A stretch of 64,000 nt of DNA from Varanus komodoensis. Its lineage: Eukaryota; Chordata; Lepidosauria; Squamata; Varanidae. Shown here in pieces: positions 49,711-62,610 of this stretch. Each line of letters starts with the position of its first letter. Within the stretch, counting starts at the first letter, position 1. A program made the translations under genes and the position numbers. The stretch spans positions 12,381,061-12,445,060 of the forward strand of contig NW_025335409.1 in NCBI RefSeq assembly GCF_004798865.1, given 5' to 3'. The notes beneath the pieces are model-generated. The model was not told the DNA's origin. It did no database searches and worked only from the letters and a program-made list of their open reading frames with translations.

Positions 49711-50642
49711 TCTTCCAATAAAAAGGCACTCTTATCTCAGGGGAAGTGAGATATCCAAAGCTTTGCTGAACTCATGCCAGCAGGGCAGAAATGAGAAAGC
49801 AGCGTTTGTGTTCTTTTTTCCATCCCAGCTTTGGTTTCTGAACAATTCCACACTATTGAAACCATCAGGAATTTGCAGGTATAGATTATCAGCAAGCTTG
49901 GGAGCTTGGGCAGCTATCTGTCCAGTTCTGCAGCCTCTCTTGAACTGTCCCCACATGCAATGCTGAAGAGGGATCCTCTTGTGGGAGTTGCAGTCTGGCC
50001 TGCAAAATGAGGGACACTCTCAGTCAATCCATTGCAGGCCACAGGCCCTCTCGGTTCTGGGGGCTCTGTCCTGCTCCTGGCTGGGCTGACTGAGTAGTTT
50101 GTCCCCTCCTACCCATGATCACTTGGAAAGATTTTCACTTGGGTTACACATACACACAAGAATAAACATAGATGTATTTATAAGCCATCCACCCTTTCCA
50201 TCAGTATAATTGCTATTACTATTAGAGAAACAATTATGTTTCTATACTAGTTCATTATATTATTGATAATCTTTTCAAAAATGCCAGTCATCCCACCTGA
50301 TCTTGTATATATTACTTGGCTGCAAGTCTCACAGAATTCAGTGGGGTCACACGTGTTTGTGCAGAACAGATAAAAGGAACACTTATTGATACCGTGTATA
50401 ATTAAACTATGGAATTCACTGCTACAAGAAGTAAACCATTCAGAGCTACTCCTGCTAATTGAATGGTATATAAAAGCTTTGAGCAACTTTTAAAGATGGC
50501 ATCGCTGGGGTCATAGGATACATCTGCATCCCTTACTCTCTGATGAGCATGTATGTGAAGGGGTGTGCCAGAGGTGTTGAAGAAGAGAACTAATCTGGAG
50601 CTAGACTTCGAAACACCCTGGGTTGGTTTGTTGGTTAGCTGG

Positions 50643-50662
50643 TGTCTGTCTGTCTGTCTGTC
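50643..50662. repeat. (TCTG)n microsatellite
   Basis: Five TGTC/TCTG units in a row. Confidence 0.9.
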
Positions 50663-50796
50663 CTTCCTGAATTGATCTACAGAGAACCTGTGCAACATTT
50701 TTGTTTGCGTATGTGCTATATTGACGGCAACTGGAATTGTACAGCTGTTAAGTATATGCCATATATTCTGTGATTTCTTGAAGCAACTAAGTTCAT

Positions 50797-50973
50797 TCTC
50801 CTCCCCTGTTCTCAATCTTATCTGCACAACCACAGCCCTGTGAGGCAGACTGGCCTGACTGCCTGTGACTGGCCCAAAGCCACCCAGTTGGCTCCATGGC
50901 TGAGCGGGGACTAGACCCCAGATCGCCTGAGTCCCAGTCCCAGGCTCTTAACCGCCACACCACACCGGTTGTG
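50797..50973 (-). mobile_element. tRNA-derived SINE, squamate type
   Basis: ctgtgaggcagactggcc, gcctgtgactggcccaaagc, cacccagttggctccatgg, gatcgcctgagtcccagtcc and ttaaccgccacaccacaccg: a reverse-oriented, well-preserved head and body. Confidence 0.85.
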
Positions 50974-51164
50974 TTTGTTCTTGAGAGATAACTGAGAGGG
51001 GAAATTGCAGGCTGTATATTTGGATTTTCAAGGAAGACAATACATGTGGCTATGCATGTGATATCAGTTTTGGTTGAAGAGAGAGGCTGCACCCTGGAAA
51101 AGCCTGGACATTTATGTTCAATGCTGAAAAGAAAATACATGGCACTTATGTAATGCTTCATGTG

Positions 51165-51260
51165 GTGTAAAGATAGGAGTGTCGGACTAGGACAGGAAAA
51201 CTGGAGTCCAAATCCCCTCTCAGACATGAAGCACACTGGGCCAGTTGCTTACTTATTCAG
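51165..51260 (+). mobile_element. SINE fragment (head and body)
   Basis: agtgtcggactaggacagg, gagtccaaatcccctctcag and cactgggccagttgc match the squamate tRNA-SINE head and body; the 5' and 3' parts are missing. Confidence 0.55.
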
Positions 51261-53039
51261 CCAAATCCTGGAGGTCTTCAGCACGATGTCCCTGGGCACC
51301 AATATGCCTTGAGATGTGCCTCTTTGCATCTGTCAGACTGCCTGCCCCTCTTTTTTATTGAAAAAATATTTAGCTGGGAGGCAGGCATATGGCAAACAGA
51401 ATGCTGGCTCTAACACCATCTTTATTTACAACAATGTCTTGGAACTCTGTATGGACCCCAGGGGAATTCTTGCAAAATAAAAATGGTGAATATTTGCAGC
51501 CCAGTACTTCATTTCAAAGCCCAGCCATCCCAGAAAGAGATAAAGATAAGCTGCAAATGGAAGAGAATGTTAGAGGGCAGAGCAAGGGTAGCAGGAAAAG
51601 TACAACCACCTTTTCAAATTGGTCATAGTACAAAGAGGTAATATTTTAAATGAAGTAATTCAAGGTCATACTCTTGGCTGTGAAACACTATATCTTGTAT
51701 CTCAGAATGTAGGGTGAAATCCCCTTTTCACTTTTGTTGGGCCTGAAATATTTGAAATATAACAAATATACACAAAAATAGTCAAAAATCTAAGCTGCAG
51801 GGGCAGTTCTCAGCTCAAACTCTTCACTAATGTAATGCACAATTTATACAATGTTTAAGCTAATCTGCAGATTTGAAGAAAAAACAACAATCTGAGGTCA
51901 CATTAACATTCAAGTTCACCAGCCACTCCAAAAAGTAATCAAAATACATTAGCCAATATGTTTGTGTGTTATTTCATAGTGCTAGTCTTATGCATCCTGA
52001 GCCCAGAATTTGGAACTACTTTGTACTGATTGTGCAATATTTTGGGATATGTTCTACCAAGCTACACCTTGACTTGGAAATAAACTTCCCTGAATCCTCT
52101 GGAAAAGGATTTTCCAAGGAAATGCTATATAAGAGAAGAAATATCTTCTTGATCTCTTATCAATAACAAGACTGAACAAAACTTTAATCAAGAAATTGAT
52201 GACCAATGTTTAGTTGGAAAGGAAATGGCCAATGGTCTCTCGATTTCTTTGCCTGAAAATACAATGGTTCAGTTGCACCACAGTGCCAATCTGAGAAGGG
52301 AAGTGGAAGGAGGCGTACCCTAACTTCCATAGAAGGTGCATGACATGATGGTATTGATGGGAAATTGTTTAATATAAACAGGAAATGGAACCAAGATGCG
52401 AACAGGACAGTTCTCCCATCCAGAAACTTCAAGCAATAAAAAACAAGTTAACTAAAATGTTGGAAGAGACTTCCACATGGAAACAAAAAGGCTATTGTAT
52501 TGTTGTTTTCAAATGCAAGGCATCAAAGAATTAAAAGAAACTGTATTTTTGGGTGAAACAAAGTGCACTTAGCAGAAAACTACAAAATGTTAAGGTTTAC
52601 CCCTATACTGGGGTTACAGTGGCAGAAGGGCTTTAGGATTTAACAGAAGCTCTGCTAGAACAGTACTTCAGAAATGCCACCACCAAGTTAGTACCCTAAC
52701 TCTCAAAACTTTGGTGGAACTTTCTCCCAACCCAGAAAGATAGTTAACTTACATTCTTGATGTGCAGGAACAGAGAGGACCAAGTGCATCCTGTAAAGCA
52801 TAAAGACGCCATTCCATTGTTAAAGCAACAGAGAGTTGTGTGTGTGTTACAAACTACAGAGAATGATGTATTCTCATGGTCAGGAGAAAGTCGATGATTT
52901 ATGACTCATAAAAATGACAGCTTTTAGTTCATCATAGTGTTTAACAATGTTATACCATCAATGTTCCACTCTGAGCATTCATGTAAATTAAAGTATTGAT
53001 TGTCAGAAGTATTTTTTTTTCACAGCCTTCCCCAACTAA

Positions 53040-53140
53040 GTACACTTCAAATATTTTGAACTACAACTCCCAGCATTCTTGATACTGAGGCAGATGAGAG
53101 TTGAAGTGCAAACATCTGGAAGGCACCAGGTTAAGAAATC
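53040..53140. repeat. 'acaactcccag' interspersed repeat
   Basis: aactacaactcccagcattc and gcagatgagagttgaagtgc, then aacatctggaaggcacc. This is an imperfect palindromic repeat of the same family as those near 31.8 and 45.2 kb. Confidence 0.5.
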
Positions 53141-53689
53141 TACACTAAATTATCACTTTAAAATATAGCTATTAAATAGAATTCAAGTGTTCAATGAAAG
53201 CTCTGCTCAAAAGTTATTTCAGAGCACATACTATTATACAGATCTACTTCTTAGACTAACTAAAAGGCCATGCTTCTCATTCATTAACCTATGCACTTAA
53301 TGAGAATGGGACTTTATCCCAAGGACCCTTCCAGACAGAAGGCTCCCAACAAGGCTTTGTATAGCTGTGGTCTTTTCCACCTGATCAGATTCTTTTTTCT
53401 GGTTAGAGAAAAGACAGAAGAAGTGATGGGAAAATATTGGCGCATTACAAGTAGAAGACCCCCCTGCCAAATTTCCAAGCATGAGGCAGCACAATGCCGT
53501 GATACACTGTCTCAATGGAAAAGAGCTAAGGATTGTACCCTAAATGTGACAAAAAAAACCAGGTGTAGATGCTTCTATTCTTGGGGACTTTTACAGCATT
53601 CATGAAGCCAGTAGCTTTTGCTTTTTGTATCAGATTTTTGTTTTGGTTGGGATTTTCTAGCATCTTAGAACCATTTATAGTGCAGGGTA

Positions 53690-54425
53690 CCCTAAGTGAA
53701 CAGGAACTAAAGAGCCTCTTGATGAGGGTGAAAGAGGAAAGTGAAAAAGTTGGCTTGAAACTCAACATTAAGAAAACAAAGATCATGGCATCTGGTCCTA
53801 TTACTTCCTGGCAAATAAATGGGGAAGAAATGGAGGTAGTGACAGATTTTACTTTCTTGGGCTCCAAGATCACCACAGATGGTGATTGCAGCCAAGAAAT
53901 TAAAAGACCCTTGCTCCTGGAGAGGAAAGGTATGGCAAATCTAGACAACATACTAAAAAGCAGAGACATCACCCTGCCAACAAAAGTGCGTGTAGTCAAG
54001 GCTATGGTTTTCCCAGTTGCAATGTACAGCTGTGAAAGTTGGACCATAAGGAAGCCTGAGCGACGAAGAACGGATGCCTTTGAATTGTGGTGCTGGAGAA
54101 GACTCTTGCGAGTCCCTTGGGCGATCAAACCAGTCCATCTTAGAGGAGATCAACCCTGACTGCTCTTTAGAAGGCCAGATACTGAAGATGAAACTCAAAT
54201 ACTTTGGGCACCTAATGAGAAGGAAGAAATCACTGGAGAAGAGCCTAATGCTGGGAACAACTGAAGGCAAAAAGGAGAAGGGGACAGCAGAGGTTGAGGT
54301 GGCTAGATGGGGTCACTGGGGTGGTTGGTGTGGGCTTGGGTGGACTCTGAGGGATGGTGGAGGACAGGAGAGCTTGGAGGAATGTTTTCCATGAGGTTGT
54401 GAAGGGTCAGACACAACTAAGCAAC
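53690..54425 (+). mobile_element. Bov-B LINE (RTE clade), C-terminal half
   Basis: Encodes [88 protein letters not shown] and [14 protein letters not shown], then in a shifted frame [20 protein letters not shown]. The 3' end is gggtcagacacaactaagca. It is longer than the 43.9-kb copy. Its coding frame is intact over about 150 codons before the shift, so it is a fairly young dead copy. Confidence 0.92.
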
Positions 54426-54649
54426 TAAACAAAAAACCGCCCTAAGACATTTCACTCTCTGAGGGGAAGAACAAGACAGCACCTATGCTCATCTTCAGTT
54501 TAGTGAAGTTGACCAGACTAGAAGTTAAATCCAGGGTTGCTGGACCAAAGATACAGCACTGCATTTCTTCACCACTGTGCAATGGGAGGGGTGTTTCCTG
54601 AAGGGGTGAAACTCCTTCTGCAGATCAGAAAGGAGTGGACTTTTTGGAG

Positions 54650-54820
54650 CAGCTTCCTTTATTCATTAAATCATTTCAATACTGCCCAGTAGTGAAGGCT
54701 CCCTGGCTGTTTACAAAGATTTAAATCCTTTAAAATACCTTTAAAACACATACGTACAAACATTCAACTCACTGAAACACATATGCATCTAAAAACCATT
54801 TAAAACAAGTAACAACAAGA
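54650..54820 (-). mobile_element. LINE 3' UTR remnant
   Basis: tttattcattaaatcatttc, atactgcccagtag and ctgtttacaaa, then A-rich sequence. This resembles reverse-oriented LINE 3' ends of the type tttatataccgcccag...ggtgtacaa. Subfamily not resolved. Confidence 0.45.
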
Positions 54821-56859
54821 AAGGGGTACTTAGTAATTCATGGGGTTTTGCATGTTTTCCCCTCTTTTTAATTTTTCCTTAAAGGCAATGCATTACTTCA
54901 AGCAGCCAGGCAGCCCAGTTGCCATTGCACACTTTGGAAATAGGGCTGGAGCACCCCCAAGAACAACACTATGCAAGGATGTAGTTTCCTTGGACATTTC
55001 CTAGGCAAAATGATGACTGCCCCATGAATGTCCCACAGCATCTCTCTAGCTCTGTGACATACCTTCACTGGAAAGAATGCTCCAATGAAGATGGAGTGGG
55101 AACTTTTGGCTGGCCCTTGCTAGTGCCTACTTCAGCACTGGAAATGAAACAGCATCCTCCTCAGGAGGGCAGCTTAGAGGATGTGGAGCAGCCTGTAAAT
55201 GTCCTTCAGCACCCTCCCATTGCTTCACACACACCCTGGCATCATCTCAGTCTGTTTGAAGTCAGACAACTTAGGAACACAGGAAGCTGCCCATGGGTTC
55301 AAATAGCTCAGAAAGGGTGGACAGAAGCCATGGAGGGTTCTAATTATTAAGCTTCATATTCCATAGTTGACTGAAGAAACGATGACATTCACCCTAGTGG
55401 AGAGAAGCTAATCCTAACATACCAACTCCCGTGAAACAGAGTTGCAAGAACATACCCTATATGCTCTCCAAGAATATTCTGGTACTGCTGAATTCAGTGC
55501 ATATGACTTCCCAATGAGGTGATCTGAGCCCTTAAGGCAGTGACATGCATAGAGTTAAGCTATAAACTACCCAGATTCTGAGCGTGTTAGGGAATCATCT
55601 TTTTAGCAGGACCCACTTGTGAGGATAATATACTACAGTATTTGAATTAAGCAGTATCCAAACTATTAAGAGCTGTGTTTCAGACCATGACTGTCTCCAG
55701 TGTTTTGGCACAAATAAAAAGTCAACCATGATAAAGTCTATGTTAAAAAATATTTACTACAAGCAACTAGAAGATGCATTTACAAACACATGAGATAGCC
55801 TCACTGTGGACAGTTCTGATGTATTTTTAAATTAATTACAATATTTTCCACCACAGCTATTGGGAAATATTCCCAAATTTTACTCCTTTGCCAACTCTTT
55901 ATTTGTGTTTATTGTAAGGCAATCCCAAGCATGTTTTCTCAGAAGTAAGTCCAGCTAAGTTAAATGGGGCTTACTCCCTGGTAAATGGATTATCCTGCTC
56001 CCAAGGAAGAGAGTGTAGGATTTCAAACATCAGTCAAGGTTTAAAAAATCATCTTCTTTCATGGAAATGTTTGCTGGGTGTTTACAAAAGCAGAACTACA
56101 ACCAAGTAGTATGTGCTGCTTTTGTCAATAGTTCAAACATTCCTCTTCTGCCTGTAGCTGCCTAACACAACTGTGGAGTTCAAAGGTCATGTTTCCTTTG
56201 CAAACACAGTCTTGTAGACCAGGTGAGTAAAAAGCAGAAGGAGAGAGGAATTTGCAAAGAAAAAGCAGGATATGAAGGTAGAGGTTTGCGTTTTCCATGC
56301 TAATCACCTCCTCCTGATTCCAGTTTGCATCCCAAAAGGAATGGTCAGGGTTCAGAAATGAAACTTAGGGGGCTAACCTGCAGTTCACAACCTTTTTCTC
56401 CAGACCTGCCTTTCCTCACTGGATACCTCCATATATGTTAGACTACAACTCCCAGCAATTAAAAATCACTTCCAAATACATCATTAGAACAATTTAACCT
56501 GAACTAATAAAACACGTCACATTTAAAATACACTATTTGAAAAACTATATGTGAGTCAGCTGCCCTGTAAGCTTAGTTCACTGTCATTTTCAGGTTCCTG
56601 AAATTCAGAACCTTTGCTGACGTGGGGCTTTCCTACCTGCATGTAATTTTGGTTTTGCCACAAAACCAAGTTCTAAGAGCATACACAAAGGGCATTTCCT
56701 GCCTGTTCTCCCACCAGACAGCCTCTAGGGGCTGCATTTCTTTGGAGCTCCCTGCGTCTGGAAGTCAACATTGGATGGTTTTTGGTGCCTTCTCAAAACA
56801 CTTGGACTTCAGGTAGCCTTTCTAAGCTAACTAGCTATGGTTTTATTGATTCTGTTTCT

Positions 56860-56965
56860 AACGTATTCATTTTTTACTCATTTTAACATAGATTGTATAC
56901 CATTCCGAAATCATCTCCACACTGGAATTTGGAGCAGTATATAAATCTTGTAAATAAATAAATGG
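56860..56965 (+). mobile_element. LINE 3' end remnant
   Basis: agattgtataccattccgaa, gaatttggagcagtatataa and atcttgtaaataaataaatg: an L2-like 3' terminus with a TAAA tail. Confidence 0.5.
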
Positions 56966-57121
56966 CACTTGTGGTACAGAGGAATAGTGCAAGTAGAATA
57001 AATGGGAAAAACACTTTTTACTAACTCAATTATTACCACATTTCTCCAGATTTTTTAAACAAAATTGGAAGGTTATGGCATCTTTAAAAAAAAAACCCTG
57101 TAAATAACTATAAGTCACTGA

Positions 57122-57366
57122 AAGCCAGTGTGGTGTAATGGTTAAGAGCGTGGGACTGGGACTCAGGTGATCTGGGTTCTACTCCCTGCTTGGCAGTGGA
57201 GCCAACTGGGTGTCTTTGGGCTAGTTACAGACTCTCAGCCAAACCTACTTCACAGGGTGGTGGTTGTTGTTGTGGGGATAAGATTGCAAGCAGGAGGAAG
57301 AGAATTATGTAAACTGATTTGAGTTCATTCTATGCAAAAGGAGAGTATAAATACAATTTAAAAATA
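57122..57366 (+). mobile_element. tRNA-derived SINE, squamate type
   Basis: The full plan is visible. A tRNA-like head (aagccagtgtggtgtaatgg, ttaagagcgtgggactggga, ggttctactccctgc) is followed by the body (ctttgggctagttacagact, cttcacagggtggtggttg) and a 3' part (gagttcattctatgcaaaag) with an A-rich end. Confidence 0.88.
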
Positions 57367-58156
57367 AGTCAGGAATATCTTTATGCAAAAAAGCTCTAAG
57401 ACCTAAAATTATGATTGAAATTGACAAACTTTCTGTGGCAATGAAGCTTCAAGAAAGACAATCCTGTGTTGCTTATCAGTGAACTTTCAGGTCAAGGATG
57501 GCCTTAAATTATGCCACAACCATAGAATAGGATATGCCATCAATGTAAAAATGAAGCAAGCTTTTCTGACATTTTACTAATTTACATTGCAGTTAACTAG
57601 TATGATAACATGAGCCAAGTTTCAGTCCATATCTTCCATTAAATAAAAAGTTGTATCTGCCATTGCTTGTAGTCTATTACATTAGGAATTATATTTTGTT
57701 AATGAAGTCTCTTTATCATTTATTTAATACATTTATAATCCACTTTTCTTCTCACCTGGAACTCTAATTTCCATGCAGTTTGCAGGAATAAATTTGCATG
57801 ATGCACTGCCAGAGACATAACCAATAAGGATCTTTCATTCCTCCCACAACCCCCTCTGACTTTTTCACATCTGTCATCCAGTTCAAGAACCAACATGGAA
57901 ACTCCATCAGTCAATGCCATCTGGACACTTGATATTCTCCAGAGAGGTTTTTGCCTATAGATCAATGAACAGATTATTCTCATCCATAAATGGAGCTTGT
58001 CATCCGTTGCAGAAAATACAGATAGCATTTCATCTCACACATAAGTTTAGCACAGTGTCAACACACAGAAGGCACAGTAGCATATTCATTTTCTTTAACT
58101 ATTTCAGTAGACTGTTCTGGAGATGACCCAGTTGAAAGGAAATTATTCATGCAAAA

Positions 58157-58191
58157 GGAGACAGAGAGAGAGAGAAAGAGAACGAGAGAGC
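58157..58191. repeat. (GA)n microsatellite, imperfect
   Basis: Purine run of GA units with a few interruptions. Confidence 0.85.
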
Positions 58192-60165
58192 GCCTGCAGC
58201 ACATTGGTACAAGTTATGCCTCTCAAGGGGGTTGGAAAGTATGCAGCTCGCTGTTCAGGGTGTGCGAGTGGTTTGTATAAAGTCATGTGACCTGAGATGA
58301 GTTATATCTTTTGCTACACTTGAAATCGCAGCACATGTCACAAAACGTTGCTTCCTTAACTGGAAAGAAATACTGAAATGTGCACCAGTGAATTATACAT
58401 CCAGACTGACTTCCACATATGTTCATGTACAGATATACATCTATATCAGAATTAGGGTACGGGAGGAGAAAGTTCAGTAAAAATGACCTAAAGTTTATTA
58501 TGTCCCTCTTTAAAGATGAACAATAATATAGCATGCATTTAATACACAAATTATGTTTACAGGTGGTTATTCATTTCCAGTGGAAAGGTATTCACATAAG
58601 TTGAACCTCAGTGCTTATCCCAGCCGTACCCCCTTTTCCAACTGCTGATCCTCTGGGGTTTCCCATCTTTTGTATGTTTTCTCCCTTTTTAAAGGGCTAC
58701 AGTGCATCTTCTAATGCTTAGTAACTTCCAAGAAGATTTTTAAATTAAAATATGCTAGTAGTGATATGGGGGCACATTTTTGCCCTGCTCTCTTCTGCCA
58801 ATCCATCTGTTCAGTGTGCCCCCCCCCCAAAAAAAATCCTTGAAATTGAACCTGACCTTCAGGCTGCAAGAGGTTCCACACCCATAATATGTTTAGATCA
58901 CTAAGACTAGAGGAGTCACCCCCACTGCATGCCATTCTATTCCAAAGAGCCCCCCCCCCCCCCCAAAGTAAATCTGGGAAGCTGCCACTGAGCACAGAAA
59001 AGCAAGGGAGTGAGGAAAGCACTTAAATTAGCCATTAAATAAATCTGGATCCAACCCTAATAAGTAAGATAAATATCAGAAAATGAAGGGCCCATTTTGA
59101 TATTATAAAATTGAAGTTCTATTTTAATGTTGCATGCATGCCCCCAACACCAGGGTTTTGGGGTTTCTCAAACTTCCCAATGTTTCTGCTGTCCTTCCTG
59201 GCATCCCTTTCTCCCCTTTTGCTGCAACAGTGACTGGAATGGGCCACTCTTTCAGCTGGACAGTAACAAAGCTGTTTCCAATATTGCGAATCTTCATTCC
59301 TTGCCAATTTCTCACTCCTTTTCATAAATTCTTCCCCTCAACAGTTTCCAAAAGTGCACCACACCTTCCTGTTCCTTAATCTAACATAATATGGTTTCTG
59401 TAATCTGCCTTCTTGATCTAAAGATGTCTTAGCAGATATGCAGGCTTATTTTCTTTTATGATGGTCTTGCTGTTTCCAATGCACAAATTACTGCATAAAT
59501 GTATAATTTATTTTTATTACTGCCTGCTTATATGCAAAGTCAGCCTGAAAATAATTTATACTCATCTCCTATGCTAACCTGTCCCATATATTGACCTACT
59601 GGTGACCTCAGTTGTTCCACTCAGGGACCACCCTCTGAAGGTTGAGTAAGTAATGTCTCTGCTAGGCTTTTCTGAGCATCTCCTGGGTATAAACCATCAA
59701 TCATGGCAAATTATGCTAGCCCTTGATTGCTTGCTTAGTTGCTGCATGTACATTTCTTCCCATTACAGGACAATCTATCCTATTCTCATCTGAATTAGGA
59801 TCGAATAAGAAATAAGATTGAGACCCACGCTTAAAGGTCAGAGTATCTGTAGAAACCTATTGAACTTGTATTCCATCAATTTGTTTTAAAATTTGGAAAG
59901 ATTACAGATTTCCATTACCAAAAGTGCAACTGATAATCAAATTGTAAGAGATCACCAAAAGCATAATTTGCGATCTGGAAATTGAATTTGCTTTATGGCT
60001 TGGTTGTGGAATGCAAACAATGTCATTTGGGCACCAGTGAGCAACATATTACACTACTGATATTTAGGATCAAATAATATTTACATATTTATAAACATAC
60101 ATAGCGTAATAAGAAATACCCAGACTTCTATTTAAAAGCAAAGCAAAACAAGCTCAGACTAATCT

Positions 60166-60407
60166 GAGCCACTGTGATAAAGTGGTTAAGAGTGGGAAGT
60201 GGGCAATCTGGGTTCTAGTCCCCACTCAGCCACAGAACCAACTGGATAACTTTGGGCCAGTCACGGACTCTCAGCCACGGCTGCCTCAGAGGGGTTTTGT
60301 TGTGGGGATAAGTCTGAGAGCAGGAGAAAGCAAATGATGTAAGCCACTTTGAGTTTGTTATAAGAAAAAATCAGGATATAACTCTAATAAGCAAATAAAT
60401 AAATAAT
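60166..60407 (+). mobile_element. tRNA-derived SINE, squamate type
   Basis: gagccactgtgataaagtgg, ttaagagtgggaagtgggc, cagtcacggactctcagcca and gtgtaagccactttgag-like 3' sequence, ending in an aaataaataaataa tail. Confidence 0.85.
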
Positions 60408-61438
60408 CTGAACTTAACTATTTTAAGGTGCAGTCCCATCCATGTTTAGACAGAAAAGGGCTCCATGCAAGTTGGCTGGAGCATTCTCTGTGTTGCAGGC
60501 CTTTGCCTTTAAAATAATTTCTAAGTACAGCCTGATAAATCCAGATCTACAAGACTTATGTTAAAGTATGATAGGATAGCTGTATATATTCTTGTTATTC
60601 TACTTATTAAATGGGTGTTTGTTCTGGTTTTATACAGATAAAGAATTTCCTGGTCCCCCTTCCACCTGTGTTACATGTAAACAAGTCATAATTAGGTCAG
60701 TTAATTGCAAATGTCATAATACATCATACATACAAGAATAGTTAAAGCAATATTTAAAGCATGATTGTGTGGATGTTAATTGAATGCCAGTCTCACTGCA
60801 TTCAGGACTTACTTCCAAATATACAGGTTTAGAAATTTTGCTTATACTAATGTATCATTCAAATTCGATACACCTATATCAACTACTGCTTACAGCATAC
60901 AAATATGTTTATGTCTTTTCCTTCTCCTGAATTTTGTCGAAATTCTGTGGTATTCCAAGTATTTTAGAAGCTGCTGCCTTGCAGCATTTATTGCTCACTA
61001 ACTTTAATGTGCGTCCTTCCTCAGCTCTTCTTTTTCTTTTACTGTGGTTTGAGCGTGGGCGTGGAATGCGAAAAGCTATCTTTAAGTCCTGATTACAGTG
61101 TTCAAAATGAGCACCACAGAAGACAACTCACAGCAACGCTGACCATGCCCTTATGGCAGGGCAGAATTTTAAATATATCCCAGCATCTGGTACAATACAA
61201 ACTGACAGTGTTACTTTAATGTTTGTGTGGATGGCAAATTAAACACAAGATTTGTTATCACAGGAGAACTCCCCGGGCCTTCGATATGGCAGTTTGGTTT
61301 AGTTTTGTTTTTAAAACATGCTTCAAAAAGAATCTGTTTTAAGGGGCAGGAATAATACAACATATTTTGAAATGCATTTCTGGATTAACCTGAACAGCTG
61401 CAGATTTAGTTTAACATTTCGTGCTTCACTCCTGGGTT

Positions 61439-61462
61439 TGCTTGTTTGTTTGTTTGTTTGTC
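61439..61462. repeat. (GTTT)n microsatellite
   Basis: Five GTTT/TTTG units following a pyrimidine-rich stretch. Confidence 0.85.
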
Positions 61463-62205
61463 CTTCTCCCTTTTAAGAAAAAGGATAGCCAAAGCCATAC
61501 GCTGCATCTATTTTTTTTTTTTTAATTTAGGTTTAAATACTCCAGTTCTGTTCCTTCTGGCTGAAATGATGGAACTTGTCATCCAACATGCCTTCAGAGC
61601 ACCGAATTGCAGAAGTACAATGCAGCTTGTTTCTGAATAGACCTGCATAGAGCTGTGCTGTGGGCTCCATTTGGTCTGTATCAACAGACAGAACCTCTCT
61701 AAGGGGTCAGGCAAGAGTCATTTGGGCCTGCGGGCAGAGAGCCTTTTAACTGGAGATGCCAAGGATGGAACCTGTGGTTGTAATTTAGCTATTTGTACAT
61801 TTTAAAAGTCTTCCTGTTTTGTTTTGCTTTTTCTAAAAAGGAAAACTAGCCTGTATCCCAGACCTGGAGGAAACAGAGCCATTGACATCATCGTGATCAT
61901 AATCTAGTTACCAACTGTTTGGAAGAGGGTGAATTCCAACTTTTCTGGGTCAGGGTGCAATGCTGAGAGTGCACTGGGGTGCTCTCACAGGAGTTTTGCC
62001 CATGCATAAAATGAGTACTGCTTTTGACACGGCTAGTCTGAGAACGTTATTTTCTCAGAGGAGTCTGAAAGAAAAAGAACCTTCCCCAGATCCCACACAC
62101 AAAATGCAAACCCACTCTTTTTAACCCAAATGAAGGTGGCGCTGGAAGATAGTGTTTCAGTCTGCAGCATGGCAACCTTCCTTCTCTCAGATATATAGAT
62201 ATAGA

Positions 62206-62610
62206 CAGTGCTTTTTTTGTTAAAAAAAAAAAGTGCCGGAACTCACCTCTTGGGGTCACACTTTTTACACTAAAAAAGATTTTCAATTCACCAACTTTTT
62301 TTGAAATAAAGAACTTATTTACCGTTTGCACACAGCCAGTCACTCTACACACACATAAACATAATGGTCGCCGCCGGCAGTAAGCACTCGGCGCGCAACC
62401 ACACGACCGATCCCAGTTGAGTGGCGTCCTGAGCCAAGCAGCACCCTCACAAGCAGCACGGACACACACGCAGGTCGCAGGCACTATTTTAATGCTTTTT
62501 GCTGCCGACCTGCTATGCCCAACAGGGCGATTCACAATCACATGGAAAAATCCGTCAAAAAAAGGTGCCAGAATGCCGTTCCGGTGCATTCTGTGACAAA
62601 AAAAGTCCTA
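62206..62610. mobile_element. Non-autonomous hAT-like element in an (ATAGAT) tract
   Basis: The left end is CAGTGCTTTTTTTGT followed by a run of A and gtgccggaactca. The right end, inverted, is TAGGACTTTTTTTGTC, with accggaacggcattctggca just inside. GATATAGA lies on both sides (62,198-62,205 and 62,611-62,618), consistent with an 8-bp hAT duplication, but both flanks are simple ATAGAT repeat, so the duplication is not unique. The interior is GC-rich with no transposase; a 180-codon open frame across it is chance. Confidence 0.65.

Noticed and set aside
50793-51236. 147-codon and neighbouring 143-codon open frames on the minus strand
   Set aside because: They cross a tRNA-derived SINE and unrelated flanking DNA; no conserved protein features.
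57122-57200. tRNA gene call from the SINE heads (also at 5,958, 21,837 and 60,166)
   Set aside because: A- and B-box-like sequence is present, but no cloverleaf with a proper anticodon arm was seen, and the sequence continues into SINE bodies.
62047-62589. 180-codon open frame on the minus strand
   Set aside because: It lies over a non-autonomous hAT element and flanking microsatellite; Cys- and Arg-rich without a recognisable domain.
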